From positions 1,190,501 through 1,254,500 of the forward strand of contig NC_059422.1 of the NCBI RefSeq assembly GCF_905220565.1: a stretch of DNA of 64,000 nucleotides, read 5' to 3'. Positions within the stretch are counted from its first letter, which is position 1. Each line of letters opens with the position of its first letter. The stretch comes from Melitaea cinxia (taxonomy: Eukaryota; Arthropoda; Insecta; Lepidoptera; Nymphalidae). The notes beneath the pieces are model-generated. The model saw only the letters and a program-made list of their open reading frames with translations, ran no database searches and was not told the DNA's origin. The position numbers and the translations under genes are program-made. Below are positions 9,903 to 20,863 of this stretch, in pieces.

Positions 9903-11725
9903 TTTTATCCAATTATCAATAACAAAAACGTAAAAAACCACTAAATTATACACACAGCTTAGTTATCGAATAATTTGAAAAAATCGTAAGCGAATTCTTG
10001 AGAAAGTTGTTTTATCACATAAGTTGCACAGCCCACGTTGGAGGGAGTTTTATTAAAGAAAATAGTTATAAAATAATAAAAACATATAGTTTAACAATTT
10101 CCGCGATTTGACAGAGGTAAGGTCAACAACCGAGTCATTGGGGTGGGATTTTATTAACGTTCGAATACTTGCGAAGTGCGGTGCGCGTAAAACGTAAATA
10201 TATTATGCTAATGAGTATTAAAGTGACGGATATTCAATGTCAATGACAAGGACTGCGACAAATTTATTTGTTCAATTATAATTTGTCAAAACAATAATTC
10301 ATTGAGTACTTTTGTTCATTCATTTTACGTATTATTCTTGTATAAATCATAAATTTGAACAAAGAGAAAAAAGTATGCTAATGTTTTAAATTAGGTGGGT
10401 ATTTTAATAATTTAAGTTTTTTTTTAAGATAACAAATTACTTTGCATTCCATACATGCTGGTGGAGGTTTTTTTTTTTTAAATTAAAAATAAGTATAATA
10501 TTTTCATATATTTCATAAGTATGTCGTGGAAGAACAATAATTTTAATTAAAAGTAGCTGTATTGATTATAGTAGTAACAGGTAAACGCGGTAACGTCATT
10601 TGTTGTTGGAAGTCACGTGGACAGAGTCGTTGGAGAGTTGGGTGACTATATAAAAACACTTGCGCTTTCGTAGGCAATAAGTAATATAAACAACAACAAC
10701 ACATCGTTCGATAGTCAACTACCCTCACTCATTATATTACTCGAATTATTCTGACGTGTATAAAACAAAAGGTGTAACCACGGCTATGTCAGTTTTGGCT
10801 CTGGCTTGGCATGCTACACATGTTGTATCCTGCTAGTAGCTTAACCTAGACTCATTAAATAATTAATTTGTACAAACGAATTAATTGTTAAATATTAGGG
10901 CGGATAACTCGAGCAGTGAAGGTGAGCGTTGATGTACATAATTTGGCTTGGCATGCTACACTTGTTGTATCCTGCTAGTAGCTTAACCTAGACTCATTAA
11001 ATAATTAATTTGTACAAACGAATTAATTGTTAAATATTAGGGCGGACAACTCGAGCAGTGAAGGTGAGCGTTGATGTACATCTCAAAGGGGATCTCCTTA
11101 ACCTACCTAGGTCGCAAGTCATAGGCACTGCTCTGAGTTACCCCCTCTGCCACATGATGGACTTGGCACCCGCACGGTGAATCCATCGAATGCTAAGAAG
11201 TTAGTTTCCGCACCTCAACTAATAACTATCCTGCCTTCTGTGCTGCGTTACCTTTCTGTTAAGTGAATCCCGTTTTATGATAAATTGGTGATATCATAAA
11301 TTGTTTACTTGTGTCAACATTACCTACTGAACCGAGTACTCTGAGACGATGAGAGAGAGAAATATACCTTCATTTCCGACAAGTATATTATAATCATTGA
11401 AATATTTGCATTATTGGTATTTTACGTAGGTCTTCAAAGTTCAAACCTACCCGTAAGAAAAGAAAAAGGAATAATTATTCTTTTAAACATATTCAATATT
11501 GTCACATAAATCGCTCACAAAAAATATTCTCTGGCAACACACAGTGTAAGCAATAAAAAAAGTAAATAAATTGCAACATTTGGATCGTATACGTCACATG
11601 AAGGTGACGTTCTAGATCAGCGTTGTCGTAACAAACAAAGTTTTCCACATCGAAATCCGGCCGTTGCTGAAGCACAGGCAGCCAGCGTCGAGCGTGATGT
11701 GAGGGCTCGTTACGAGCGAGCGTCC
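9903..11725. promoter_or_regulatory. Divergent intergenic interval between YEATS2-like and BTBD10 genes
   Basis: About 1.8 kb separates the two start codons, so both promoters and 5' UTRs must lie here. I see no TATA box that can be assigned with confidence. A possible splice donor (GACAGAG|GTAAGG near 10116) could end a non-coding first exon on the plus strand. The interval contains the 137-bp tandem duplication described separately. Confidence 0.45.
10803..11081. repeat. Two-copy tandem duplication, 142-bp period
   Basis: Two 137-bp units (10803-10939 and 10945-11081) differ at only two positions and are separated by 5 bp. Each contains the inner palindrome AATTAATTTGTACAAACGAA and a CTCGAGCAGTGAAGG block. 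High identity implies a recent event. Confidence 0.95.
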
Positions 11726-12086
11726 ATGTCCGATTCGCAAGCGATAGGCCAAGGGGCCATGTTAGATACACGTAGGCATTTTTTCTACCCTGACAGCAGT
11801 AGTGACACAGAAGAGTATACGAGAGACGCGGAAGACCGTCGCAAACGTCTTTCCAAGCGTAACGGACCGAGTATAAGAAGAGTTCCATCAAATATGCCGC
11901 CGAAGAACCAAGCACCTAACGCACCGATTCCATCGACCTCAAGTCAGGAACCTCCGAAGAATGGCCAGAAAAACCAGTTGTGTGATGATAGGATTACTCT
12001 CGTAGTTGATAACACTCGGTTCGTGGTCGATCCAGCTCAGTTCACCGCTCATCCCAACACAATGCTGGGTAGAATGTTTAGTTCTG
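11726..12086 (+). CDS. BTBD10: BTBD10 exon with start and first part of BTB domain
   Basis: Begins at ATG 11726 (GTCCATGTCC) and ends at TTCTG|GTAAGT, phase 1. Codes the polar tail and the first BTB strand/helix through MFSSG. In-frame sequence back to 11570 is open but lacks ATG. Confidence 0.9.
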
Positions 12087-15000
12087 GTAAGTTCTATAAA
12101 ATTCTTTTTTTTAGTCTATATTTTACCTGTAGAGATACAAGCAAACTCATTTTCCCCTTCTAATTGTAACATAGCTGAAACAAATTATCCCACCCTATGA
12201 GTTAAAGCAAAATTTTTAATGGCATTGTATTATGTATGTGTTTTCATTATTCTGTGAAGACATACATTCTCTACTTAATATCTATTAAACCTTGAAACTA
12301 AATATAAACAACTTACTGTAATCTATTGAGTAATAATACTATTTTGGATTTAGTGAAAAAATAAAACCAAATAGATATAGAAAAAAAAAAATATTGTGCA
12401 ACATTTTAATATACATTTATGCACAAAATAGGAAACTTTCTCTAAAAATATTTTTCTTAGGTCATTCTATTACACAACATTTAAACAAAAATAATCTTTT
12501 ATTAATTAATTTGATTTAATTTAATTTCTTTTTAAAACCATTATTATTATTTTTTTATATCACTAGTTCGGCAAACAAGCGTACAGCTCACCTGATGGTA
12601 AGAGATTACCGTAGCTTATAGACGCCTGCAACACCAGAAGCATCGCAAGCGCGTTGCCAACCCAATCCCCAATCCCCCCAGGAGCTCTGGTCACTTTACT
12701 CACCAACAGGAACATAATACTGCTAAACAGACAAAAACAGTGTTCCTATTATTTTCTTTTCCTCTTATTTTCTATCACAATAAAGCGACAATGTGGTTGG
12801 CTATTCATTTCATAATACTTTTAAGGGTTTCATTAGTACATCTTACTTTGGAAATCTTTACAGTAAATAAACTAACTTAATAACGTTATAAAAGATTTTG
12901 GCAACTTTATAAATATTTAACGTCTTACAAAATTATTATACAATTGTTATAAATGACTGATAAAACCGATGAATTATTTGCATTGAAGATAAATTTTATT
13001 TTTCTCACATATTTTCGTATATCCTCATTGTTTTGACGTCACTCAAGGGCAATAACAATTTAGTTTTTGCTGAATATTTATTAACGCGGTGAAATAATAT
13101 GAGATATTTAGGTTTAACCTGAACTTAAATATTTTGTTGTTGGATTGGACGAACTACCAATTAAACAATCGCTCTGATGTTGTGGTTCATGTCTCAGAGG
13201 TGCCTAAACTCTGGCAGTTTGACAGTTTGATTCCCTGTCTCCCTACCGTGCCTTGAAGACATGTTTAGTTGTTGATCCCGGTTGTTATTATATAAACTTT
13301 CGTTACTCATAGTAGGGAATATATCCGCTAACCTCTAGTGGATAAAGCATAGTGGATTAAGCTCCGATCCTTCCGCCCACGTAATCCTGGAATGCGAGGG
13401 AGTGGCCGCACACGGGGCTACCATCCTTAAGGAAATAAAGACACTATGAGAAGCCTGTGAACGCCCCAGGAGGCTACTGTGCTTCTGGAAGGAGCTGGGC
13501 TGGCTGAATTAGCCAGCCCTTTTTTCACGCATATCTTTGTGTCTAAATGCGGAAAACCGAGCCCACAACAATACAATACAAAACTCCAATCCTTCTCCTA
13601 CATGTAGAGAGAGGCCCATGCCCAGAAGTGGAATGTTACAGGCTGAATTGTTGATTTGGGGAAACGGTTACAGTAACTGACCGTATATTTAATCAACTTT
13701 CATGATATAGGAATAAGCTGTACAGTTACTTGTCATTGTGTGGATGTATGTGCTTGTGTTTTATGTTTATATATTATACTTTTGGAGGCGATTAATTCTA
13801 GGTGTTTTTTTTTCAATATAAATTCTTTTTGTTAAACCTTGCACTGTAAATCGTTACATTGATGTTGCTACACTGCTTATTATAATTACTACATATATTT
13901 TTTATTGCACGATAAAAAAAAAAACATAATTACAAGTCATTCTTACAATTTTTTTATTTACTTTAAATAAATAAATAATTTATAAGTAATAAGTAAAACA
14001 TTTGACTTTATCATTGTTGAATGATTACTCAATGTTTTGTATCCTGTAAACATTGTTTTTAAAAACAGGTTTTACGTCACCCCCTCCCAACTAAATAGTA
14101 TAATTTAACATATTTTGCAATTTTATCAATAAAATGTAATCAAAAACATGTGTGTTTTCGTTATATTTATTTCAATTTTAATTATTTTTCAATTAAAACA
14201 ACATCAATCAAACAGGGTGAAAAATGGGTATTAAAATTAATAAACAAGTACAGTCGTTTACAACTTCAATTCGTTAATTTATTATATTTTGAAATGTGAC
14301 TGTAAAATCAGAAATAAAGGATTATAAGATAAATGTATTATGTCCTTATTATTCAAAATATTATTAGTTGTCCTCACAAATAGTTTATTTTTTTACGCAG
14401 AAACTGAGCATGATTAAGCTTCATACTTCAAAAATAGCGCGAACTATGTGTTTTGCCCATAGTCACCACGCTGGGCAGGCGGGTTGGTGACCGCAGGGCT
14501 GGCTTTGTCGCACTGAAGACGCTGCTGCCCATCTTCGACCTGTGTATTTCAAAGCCAGTAGTTGGATAGCTATCCCGCCCCCGGTCGGCTTTTTAAGTTC
14601 CAAGGTGGTAGCGGAACTGTGTTATCCCTTAGTCGCCTCTTATGACACCCACGGGAAGAGAGGGGGTGGCTATATTCTTTAGTACCGTAGCCACACAGTA
14701 CATTTAGTAATAAGAATTAAATTATTTCGTTTTCTGCATTCACAAAATATTTTTTCACTGTCTTAACCATTTTCTATTGAAATTGTTCAAAATTAATCAA
14801 CACCCATCAATCACTGTATGTGTGTGTGTAACATTTATAATCTCAGTATGATAAAGTGGATTTCTAGTTTACTGGGTCGTTCATTGAATGTTAATGATGA
14901 ATCATTTGAGAGAATTTCCTTTGAGCACGGTGACGCTCACTCACAATCGTGTCCTTTCACTTTTCGTGACTAATAATTTTGTAATTTTTAAACTTTAAAT

Positions 15001-18000
15001 ATGTACAGAACTCCTGGGGGGAATTGGGAATAGGGTCGGCAACGCGCTTGCGATACTTCTAAGTATTACAGACGTCTATAAGCTACGGTAATCGCTTACC
15101 ATCAGGTGAGCCGTACGCTTGTTTGCCGACCTAGTTATGTAAAAAAAATATTAATAATTTTTAACGTCAAGTTGTTGAATTTCAAATGTTCCGACATAAG
15201 AAAATGTGTCAAATTCTCTGTACCGTTTAAGCATTTGTCATATTTAGACACTTTAGATTCCAGAAATGAAGTAATAATAATACTTCAACAAATGATTGTC
15301 TTAGGCCACATCCTGCATGCATTCATTTTGACAAAAAAATAAATAAATAATAAATTATAAAATAGAGAAGGCGTGTGAGTTTAAGTTAATCCTGAATTTT
15401 CACGAACGGAAGTTGAGGGGAAGATATAAGTTAGATGAAGCTAAAGATGTTTTACTTCAGTCGTGTGGTCTTAAGCACCCTCGTTTTTTTTTATTTAATT
15501 TTATATCAGTGTATGATAGTAATGTTAATTGGATATCTAATATTAAAGAAACATACGAAAACGAATATCTACTAATCACATCTACGAAATATTTTTGAAA
15601 AAAAAGTTTTAGGCAATATATATACATACAACCTTAAAATATTGTGATTTTATTTTGATAAATAATAATAATTACTAAAACTATTTGAGAAAAAATAATA
15701 TGAATTCTTATATAATAGATTTTAATACAAAATTTGAAAGAGCTATCTTTATAATTGACGGAGTTACAGTTTCGATCCGATAAGGAGTTACGGACCCAAA
15801 TTTTCCACTGTGCGCCCTTCCCCTTACGTGCAAACGCGTTTAATGGATGACCCCTTTTTTTAAGGCATAATTAGAATGTCTAATTATGTTTTGAAATGTC
15901 ACGTTTATTAAAATCATAGCCGACCCATAATTACTTTGTTGGGCGTTAATTATTATTTTGTGATGGAAATATATAGTAAAGTTTTCATCTCGCTCGCATT
16001 TCTCCAACTTGACTTTTTTTTATATCACTAGGTCGGCAAACAAGCGTACGGCTCACCTGATGGTAAGAGATTACCGTAGCTTATAGACGTCTGCAACACC
16101 AGAAGCATCGCAAGCGCGTTGCCGACCCAATCCCCAATCCCCCCCCCCCCCAGAAGCTCTGGTTACCTTACTCACCAATAGGAACACAATACTGCTTGAA
16201 AATAGTATTATTTAGCTGTGGTCTTCTGTAAGTTCGAGGTACTACCTCAGTCGGGCTGCTCCAGATTTTGAGCAGGAAATTCCTGCTGTGCCCTACCTCA
16301 GTGACACATATACTATTATTTTTCACTGAATTTTTTGTTCAATAACAATAAATATAGCCTATATCGCTCCCTGAATAGTGTAGCTTTCTGTCAGTGAAAG
16401 AATTTTCATGATCAAATTAGAAGATTACCCCCTACAAACAAACAAAGTTAGAAACTTTACCTCTTTGTAATATTAGTATAGATATAAAATTTATTTTTAT
16501 ACCAGTTTGTTAATAGTGTATTGACATTGTAATTCCTTTGTGCGTCACTGCGTAATCTCATTAATGACTAAGATGAGTTTCTGTTTATCGTAATGTTTAA
16601 TTTATTTGCACTGTATAATCATACAGTACTAGTTAATTACGATGACGTTTTTGTCTTTGTTACTAGAAAATTCATGTTTTTCTAACCGATTTTAAAGATG
16701 GTGCGTGATGTAATTATGACTACTTACTATGTTTTTTAAGGTACGTCTGAACTTCTTAAGAATCGATTTTCATATAACACTCCGGTAGAAAAAAAATATG
16801 AGTAGTAAAATCTACTGAACGAATGATCTTGTTACGTTTTTGTTAACGCCATCTATCGGAACACTATTGGGTTATATAGATGGGTATATGGCGTTTTTTG
16901 ATTCGATTATTTACCATTTGATGTGGTATTAATCTTTTTCTTAGACTAGTAAGTTTTTTTTTGTGCCTATTTAGACAGTCGATCTGAAGGAGTAAACTTC
17001 AGTCGTCAGAGCTGACACACACACTTTTTTGTTTTGATTAATTTAATAGAGAAGGGTAAAAGGGCCAAGTATTATTTTTAATAGGGTAATAATCTATCTT
17101 CATTCTCGTGTCATGGTGTTAAACATTGAACTCCTCCGAAACGGCTCGACCGATTTTAATAAAATTTTGTGGGCATATCGGGTAGGTCTGGCCAACATCT
17201 ATTTTTTATACCCCTAAGTTATAAGGAGGAGGGGGATTAGCGGGTTAATAACATATATGGCAAAGAAACGTTTGCGGGGTCAGCTAGTAGTAATATAATA
17301 TTTTGGTCTTCTGAATTACCACAATCTTGTCTAATAATTTGAAAGTAATATCAAGTTTAACTTATCGTTAGGTGTATTTCCCTATAAAACGGCAATTCCA
17401 AGTACCTACCTAAGTAATGGGTGGGAAGTAAATGCACTTTCTATAGCTCAGAAGAGATACGTATTAGAACTATTGATGAGAAACATCGTGAATGTTGACT
17501 ACATAATGCTAATGGATATTTTATAGTAATTTTAAACAAAACCCTTCCAGGTATAGAGTTCACCCACCCAAATGAGAGGGGTGAGTACGAAGTGGCGGAG
17601 GGTATATCGGCGACGGTGTTCCGCGCCATCCTGGAGTACTACCGCGGCGGTACTATCCGCTGCCCGCCCACCGTGTCCGTTCAGGAGCTGAGAGAGGCGT
17701 GTGATTACTTGCTGGTGCCTTTTGACGCTAATACTGTGAGGTGCCAGGTGAGTTACCAAAAAAAAAATTGGGTTACTATAGACCCCAAAAAAATCCTAAC
17801 ATAAGTTTGACGATGCGTGGGGGTAGCGAACAGAGCATTGGCTATTGCGCTTGCGGAGACGGGTCCGATCACTATCTCATTACAAATAATTGTATTATTC
17901 ATTTTTGTCGTTGACAGGGCGTTTGTGCATTGTGTGTGTTTTCGGACCCCCGATGCAGGAGTTAATCCCATATATTATGCAACATATGATAGTTAAAAAA

Positions 18001-20507
18001 AAGAATATTATGCTAGGAACGACTATAGCGTTTTTTAAATATATAACTTGATTGGTAAACAAGCGTACGGCTCGCCTGATGGTAAGAGATTACCGTAACT
18101 TATAGACACCAACACCAGAAGCATCGCAAGCGCGTTGCCGACCCTATCCCCAATCCCCCCAGGAGCTCTGGTCACCTTGCTCACCAACAGGAACACAACC
18201 CTGCTTAAGAACAGTATTATTTTGCTGTGAACTTCTGTAAGGTCGAGGTATAGTTCGCGTCATGTAAAAAGAACGCTGGCCTGAAGCTGCGCAGAAGCGA
18301 TTTATCGGTCTATTTGGTGGTATGGGGTAGGGGGCGGCCGTGTTTATCACGTGTCGCATGCTTGCCGGTGTGCTATTGGTTGGACAGTTCGACGTCGACT
18401 CAAAATATTATCGCGCACAAAAGTTTTAGATTACAAAATTCTCCATTTACTATTTATTTCAGTAAAAAACAAATATCAATTTATCATTTTAAACACATAA
18501 AAACTATTAAGATACGAATATCGAGAGTACAGATAATTAATATTTTTGAATACGACATTTCAATAACTAAAAAATTTGTTATTACTTTTGTTTAAAAAAA
18601 AAATTGTGATTTTGTAAAGTGATAATTATTATACTTATTTAGTCCGAATTATTCGCACTTGTATTTCTAGTATTTTTTAATGTACCTACCAATAATCATT
18701 ATACGAAGCCGCGAATGAAAGCCTAATTAAAAAATAAAACAGTAGTACTTTTGTGCGCGAGTATACCCATGCGCAAACGCACCCCCTCCAGTTTCTTTCA
18801 GCGTTCTTTTTATATGACGCGAACTATACTACCCCAGTCGGACTGCTCCTTGTTTTGAGCAGGATATTTCCTGCTGTGCCCTACCTCAGTTAGGTCATTA
18901 GTGTTAATGTTGCACAATCTAAAACCAATTCTTCTATCATTTCAGAATCTACGTGGACTCCTCCACGAACTATCAAACGAAGGTGCCCGTCGTCAGTTCG
19001 AAAGTTTCCTAGAAAGACTCATCCTGCCTCTGATGGTGGAGTCAGCCCAGCGTGGAGACAGGGAGTGTCATGTCGTTGTACTATTAGATGATGATTCTGT
19101 GGAGTGGGATGAAGAGTACCCTCCCCAGATGGGTGATGAATACAGCCAGACGGTTCTGTCTACACCGCTGTACAGGTTCTTCAAATACATTGAGAACAGG
19201 TAAGATTTCTATTAGATAGTCTTTTATAAGAACTGGGTCATGTCTATGATGTCTTCATATGTTGTGTCAATATATCTTATGAAATGAATGTAGCGTTTTA
19301 ACCGCCATTTAAGTGTTACAGTACCAAACACACATATTAATTATCTATATACATATAATAAAATGGTAGGAAAGTCAAAATTATACATTGAATATTTTTT
19401 TAAAAGAATACTTTGGGCGTGATCTACAATCGATACTGAAGCCAAAAATATAGTTTTTAGAATTTTTGTCTGTTTGTCTGTATGTATGTCCGGGATAAAC
19501 TCAAAAAGTATTCCATGGATTTACTTCAAATTTGGCACGAATATTATTAAGAAGTCGGGTCAACATAAACTACATATTATTACGCTATCACCTACGGGGA
19601 ACGAGCAGTGAAAGTTCTTCAACGCATTCTGTAATAATGTGTAATCTAACGACGAATATTTGAATGTTGTTGTTATTATGTTAATAACCATGCTATATAA
19701 GCTAGCTTCACACTATAAAAATCACGCAATATAAGTAACTAAGCCGATAAACATAATTAAATGAATATAAGTAGACAAGACAATTTTAAAGCAGCGCCAT
19801 CTATGAGATTTTTATTTATTATTTTATTTTATACTTTATTGTACACCACAAATATATTACGTATAAGCATAAAGATAGTTACAGACAGTGAAGTACAATA
19901 GGCGGACTTATGGCTAACTAGCCATTTTTCTGTAGATATGAAATGTAAAGAAGAAACGGGTAAAGGAATGTTATTTTAAAAGGTATCGTATCATAGGTAT
20001 TTTTGGTGCTATATAGCGTTCACGCAGACGACGTCGCGGCAACAGCTAGTTTTATTTATATAGTCATTATTGTACACCAAAATTGATTTACATAGCAATA
20101 GTAAACTATTCTAAGCGACCTTAGATAAAGGATTAATATTTAAAAAATGCATAAAAATTCTTTTCTTTCATTACAGAGATGTCGCAAAGCAGGTGATGAA
20201 GGAACGAGGCCTTAAGAAAATCCGCCTGGGTGTAGAAGGTTACCCAACATACAAGGAGAAAGTGCGCAAGCGTCCCGGCGGCAGAGCTGAAGTTATATAC
20301 AATTACGTCCAACGCCCCTTCATCCACATGTCCTGGGAGAAAGAGGAAGCGAAAAGCAGACATGTTGACTTCCAATGTTTTAAATCCAAATCGGTGACAA
20401 ACTTAGCCGAGGCCACCGCTGACCCTGTGATAGAGTTGGAACCGAACAGAGCAAGAGAGGAAGTCGAGATCCAGGATCCAGGTGAAATACAGGACGAAGA
20501 ACAGTGA
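11726..20507 (+). CDS. BTBD10: BTB/POZ domain protein, BTBD10/KCTD20 homologue (four exons)
   Basis: Exons 11726-12086, 17551-17747, 18946-19199 and 20177-20507 join in frame to 380 residues. Residues 1-85 are a low-complexity, polar N-terminal tail. The BTB/POZ fold runs from about residue 88 (DDRITLVVDNTRFVVDP) to 190, including HPNTMLGRMF, FTHPNERGEYEVAEG and LREACDYL. The conserved C-terminal family region follows, with LHELSNEGARRQFE, DWDEEYPPQMG-like (here EWDEEYPPQMG), LYRFFKYIENRDV, RGLKKIRLGVEGYPTYKEK, RPGGRAEVIYNYVQRPF and SRHVDFQC. Near-identity to vertebrate BTBD10/KCTD20 makes the family certain. In mammals BTBD10 binds Akt and PP2A and favours Akt phosphorylation (known for the family; untested here). 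The start is uncertain: the frame is open, without ATG, for about 50 codons upstream, so an upstream coding exon could extend the N-terminus. Confidence 0.95.
12550..12735 (-). mobile_element. Retroposon A, 5'-truncated
   Basis: Poly(T) then TTCGGCAAACAAGCGTACAG; ends near CAACAGGAACATAATACTGC. BTBD10 intron 1. Confidence 0.8.
13165..13640 (+). mobile_element. SINE B, degraded, with LINE insert
   Basis: CTCCCTACCGTGCCTTGAAG, TTACTCATAGTAGGGAATAT and, beyond the insert, CTTCTCCTACATGTAGAGAG and TGTTACAGGCTGAAT. BTBD10 intron 1. Confidence 0.7.
13371..13590 (+). mobile_element. LINE 3' end inserted in a SINE
   Basis: Codes HVILECEGVAAHTGATILKE, then RPRRLLCFWKELGWLN and a stop, the typical C-terminus of an insect LINE, followed by an A-rich end (ACAATACAATACAAA). 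The flanks CTCCGATCCTTC and CTCCAATCCTTC look like a target-site duplication. Confidence 0.65.
14415..14680 (-). mobile_element. Family D retroposon
   Basis: ATAGTCACCACGCTGGGCAG to TCTTATGACACCCACGGGAA on the plus strand. BTBD10 intron 1. Confidence 0.78.
15005..15148 (+). mobile_element. Retroposon A, short copy
   Basis: Starts CAGAACTCCTGGGGGGAATT and ends GCCGACCTAGTTATGT plus poly(A). Confidence 0.8.
15395..15472. mobile_element. Family E MITE fragment, reverse orientation
   Basis: GAACGGAAGTTGAGGGGAAG, then TATAAGTTAGATGAAGCTAA and TTTTACTTCAGTCGTG. Confidence 0.6.
15906..16482 (-). mobile_element. Helitron-like element split by retroposon A
   Basis: Same family as 24007-24290 (CTATATTGTAAAG-type head; TCTCGCTCGCATTT and TATAGTAAAGTTTTCATC inside), opened by the retroposon at 16013-16302. 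In BTBD10 intron 1. Confidence 0.75.
16013..16302 (-). mobile_element. Retroposon A, near full length
   Basis: From poly(T) and TCACTAGGTCGGCAAACAAG to CCTGCTGTGCCCTACCTCAG; nested in a Helitron. Confidence 0.85.
17094..17287 (+). mobile_element. Helitron-like element
   Basis: Starts TCTATCTTCATTCTCGTGTC, contains CTCCTCCGAAACGGCTCGAC and ends TTTGCGGGGTCAGCTAG. In BTBD10 intron 1. Confidence 0.7.
17551..17747 (+). CDS. BTBD10: BTBD10 exon 2 (BTB domain)
   Basis: Acceptor CCCTTCCAG|GTATAG, donor TGCCAG|GTGAGT; completes the split Gly codon. Codes IEFTHPNERGEYEVAEG through LREACDYLLVPFDANTV. It is clearly more GC-rich than the surrounding intron. Confidence 0.95.
18045..18890 (-). mobile_element. 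Retroposon A opened by a MITE
   Basis: Two halves, 18045-18250 and 18827-18890, are separated by the 576-bp TIR element. BTBD10 intron 2. Confidence 0.88.
18251..18826. mobile_element. 576-bp TIR element (MITE) with TA duplication
   Basis: Ends are inverted: TAGTTCGCGTCATGTAAAAA on the left, and the same with ATAT on the right, about 28 bp. It is flanked by TA and sits inside a retroposon A copy: removing it with one TA rejoins GAGGTA and CTACCCC exactly. No transposase. Confidence 0.93.
18946..19199 (+). CDS. BTBD10: BTBD10 exon 3
   Basis: Acceptor CATTTCAG|AATCTA, donor GAACAG|GTAAGA, ending in phase 2. Codes LLHELSNEGARRQFESFLE, the acidic LLDDDSVEWDEEYPPQMG and LYRFFKYIENR. Confidence 0.95.
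19344..20049 (+). mobile_element. Helitron-like element
   Basis: Starts TCTATATACATATAATAAAA after A and ends GTCGCGGCAACAGCTAG before T. Holds a LINE tail. In BTBD10 intron 3. Matches the copy at 33047. Confidence 0.72.
19829..20110 (-). mobile_element. LINE 3' UTR fragments
   Basis: Two minus-strand tails with GTGTACAATAAAGTATAAAA and GTGTACAATAATGACT, similar to but diverged from LINE family 2. They lie in BTBD10 intron 3, the first inside a Helitron copy. Confidence 0.5.
20177..20507 (+). CDS. BTBD10: BTBD10 exon 4 (C-terminus)
   Basis: Acceptor TTCATTACAG|AGATGTC; stop TGA at 20505. Codes DVAKQVMKERGLKKIRLG through SRHVDFQCFKSKSVTNLAE and an acidic tail ending in DPGEIQDEEQ. Confidence 0.95.
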
Positions 20508-20863
20508 TTAATGGTCCCGAGGGTGGTCAGGATATTAATGGCATTTTTTTGCTGGTACTCGATATGAAGGTTTTAGTACCAAGAAGTGAAGTGTTAAGTG
20601 ATTAACGGAATATCATATTATGGAGTGTATCAATTTTATCGGTGATGAGTTAAAAGTGATGATCTAAGATGGTGTAATATCGTGTTTGGTTTGTAGTGTA
20701 ACAAACAGCTATGAAAATACAGCAATTTAAATAATTGAGTTGAGATTTAGTAAATTAAATGGGTGAAATTAAAAACCCTGGTTTTGTACATGTTATGATA
20801 TATGGCGCCGCCATATTTGATTCGCAATGACGTCATAAAGCTATACCTAGCATCTATAATAAA
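20508..20863 (+). terminator. BTBD10: BTBD10 3' UTR with candidate polyadenylation signal
   Basis: The first AATAAA on the plus strand after the stop is at 20858-20863. Further AATAAA-like signals lie downstream, so a longer UTR is possible. No repeats are evident in this stretch. Confidence 0.5.

Noticed and set aside
11502..11915. 137-codon minus-strand frame
   Set aside because: Overlaps the BTBD10 start exon on the other strand with no family signal.
17441..17759. Minus-strand frames of 62 and 75 codons
   Set aside because: Shadows of BTBD10 exon 2.
18314..18595. 93-codon frame inside the TIR element at 18251-18826, considered as a transposase
   Set aside because: No catalytic motifs; composition follows the local AT bias. 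The element is non-autonomous.
20133..20375. 80-codon minus-strand frame
   Set aside because: Shadow of BTBD10 exon 4.
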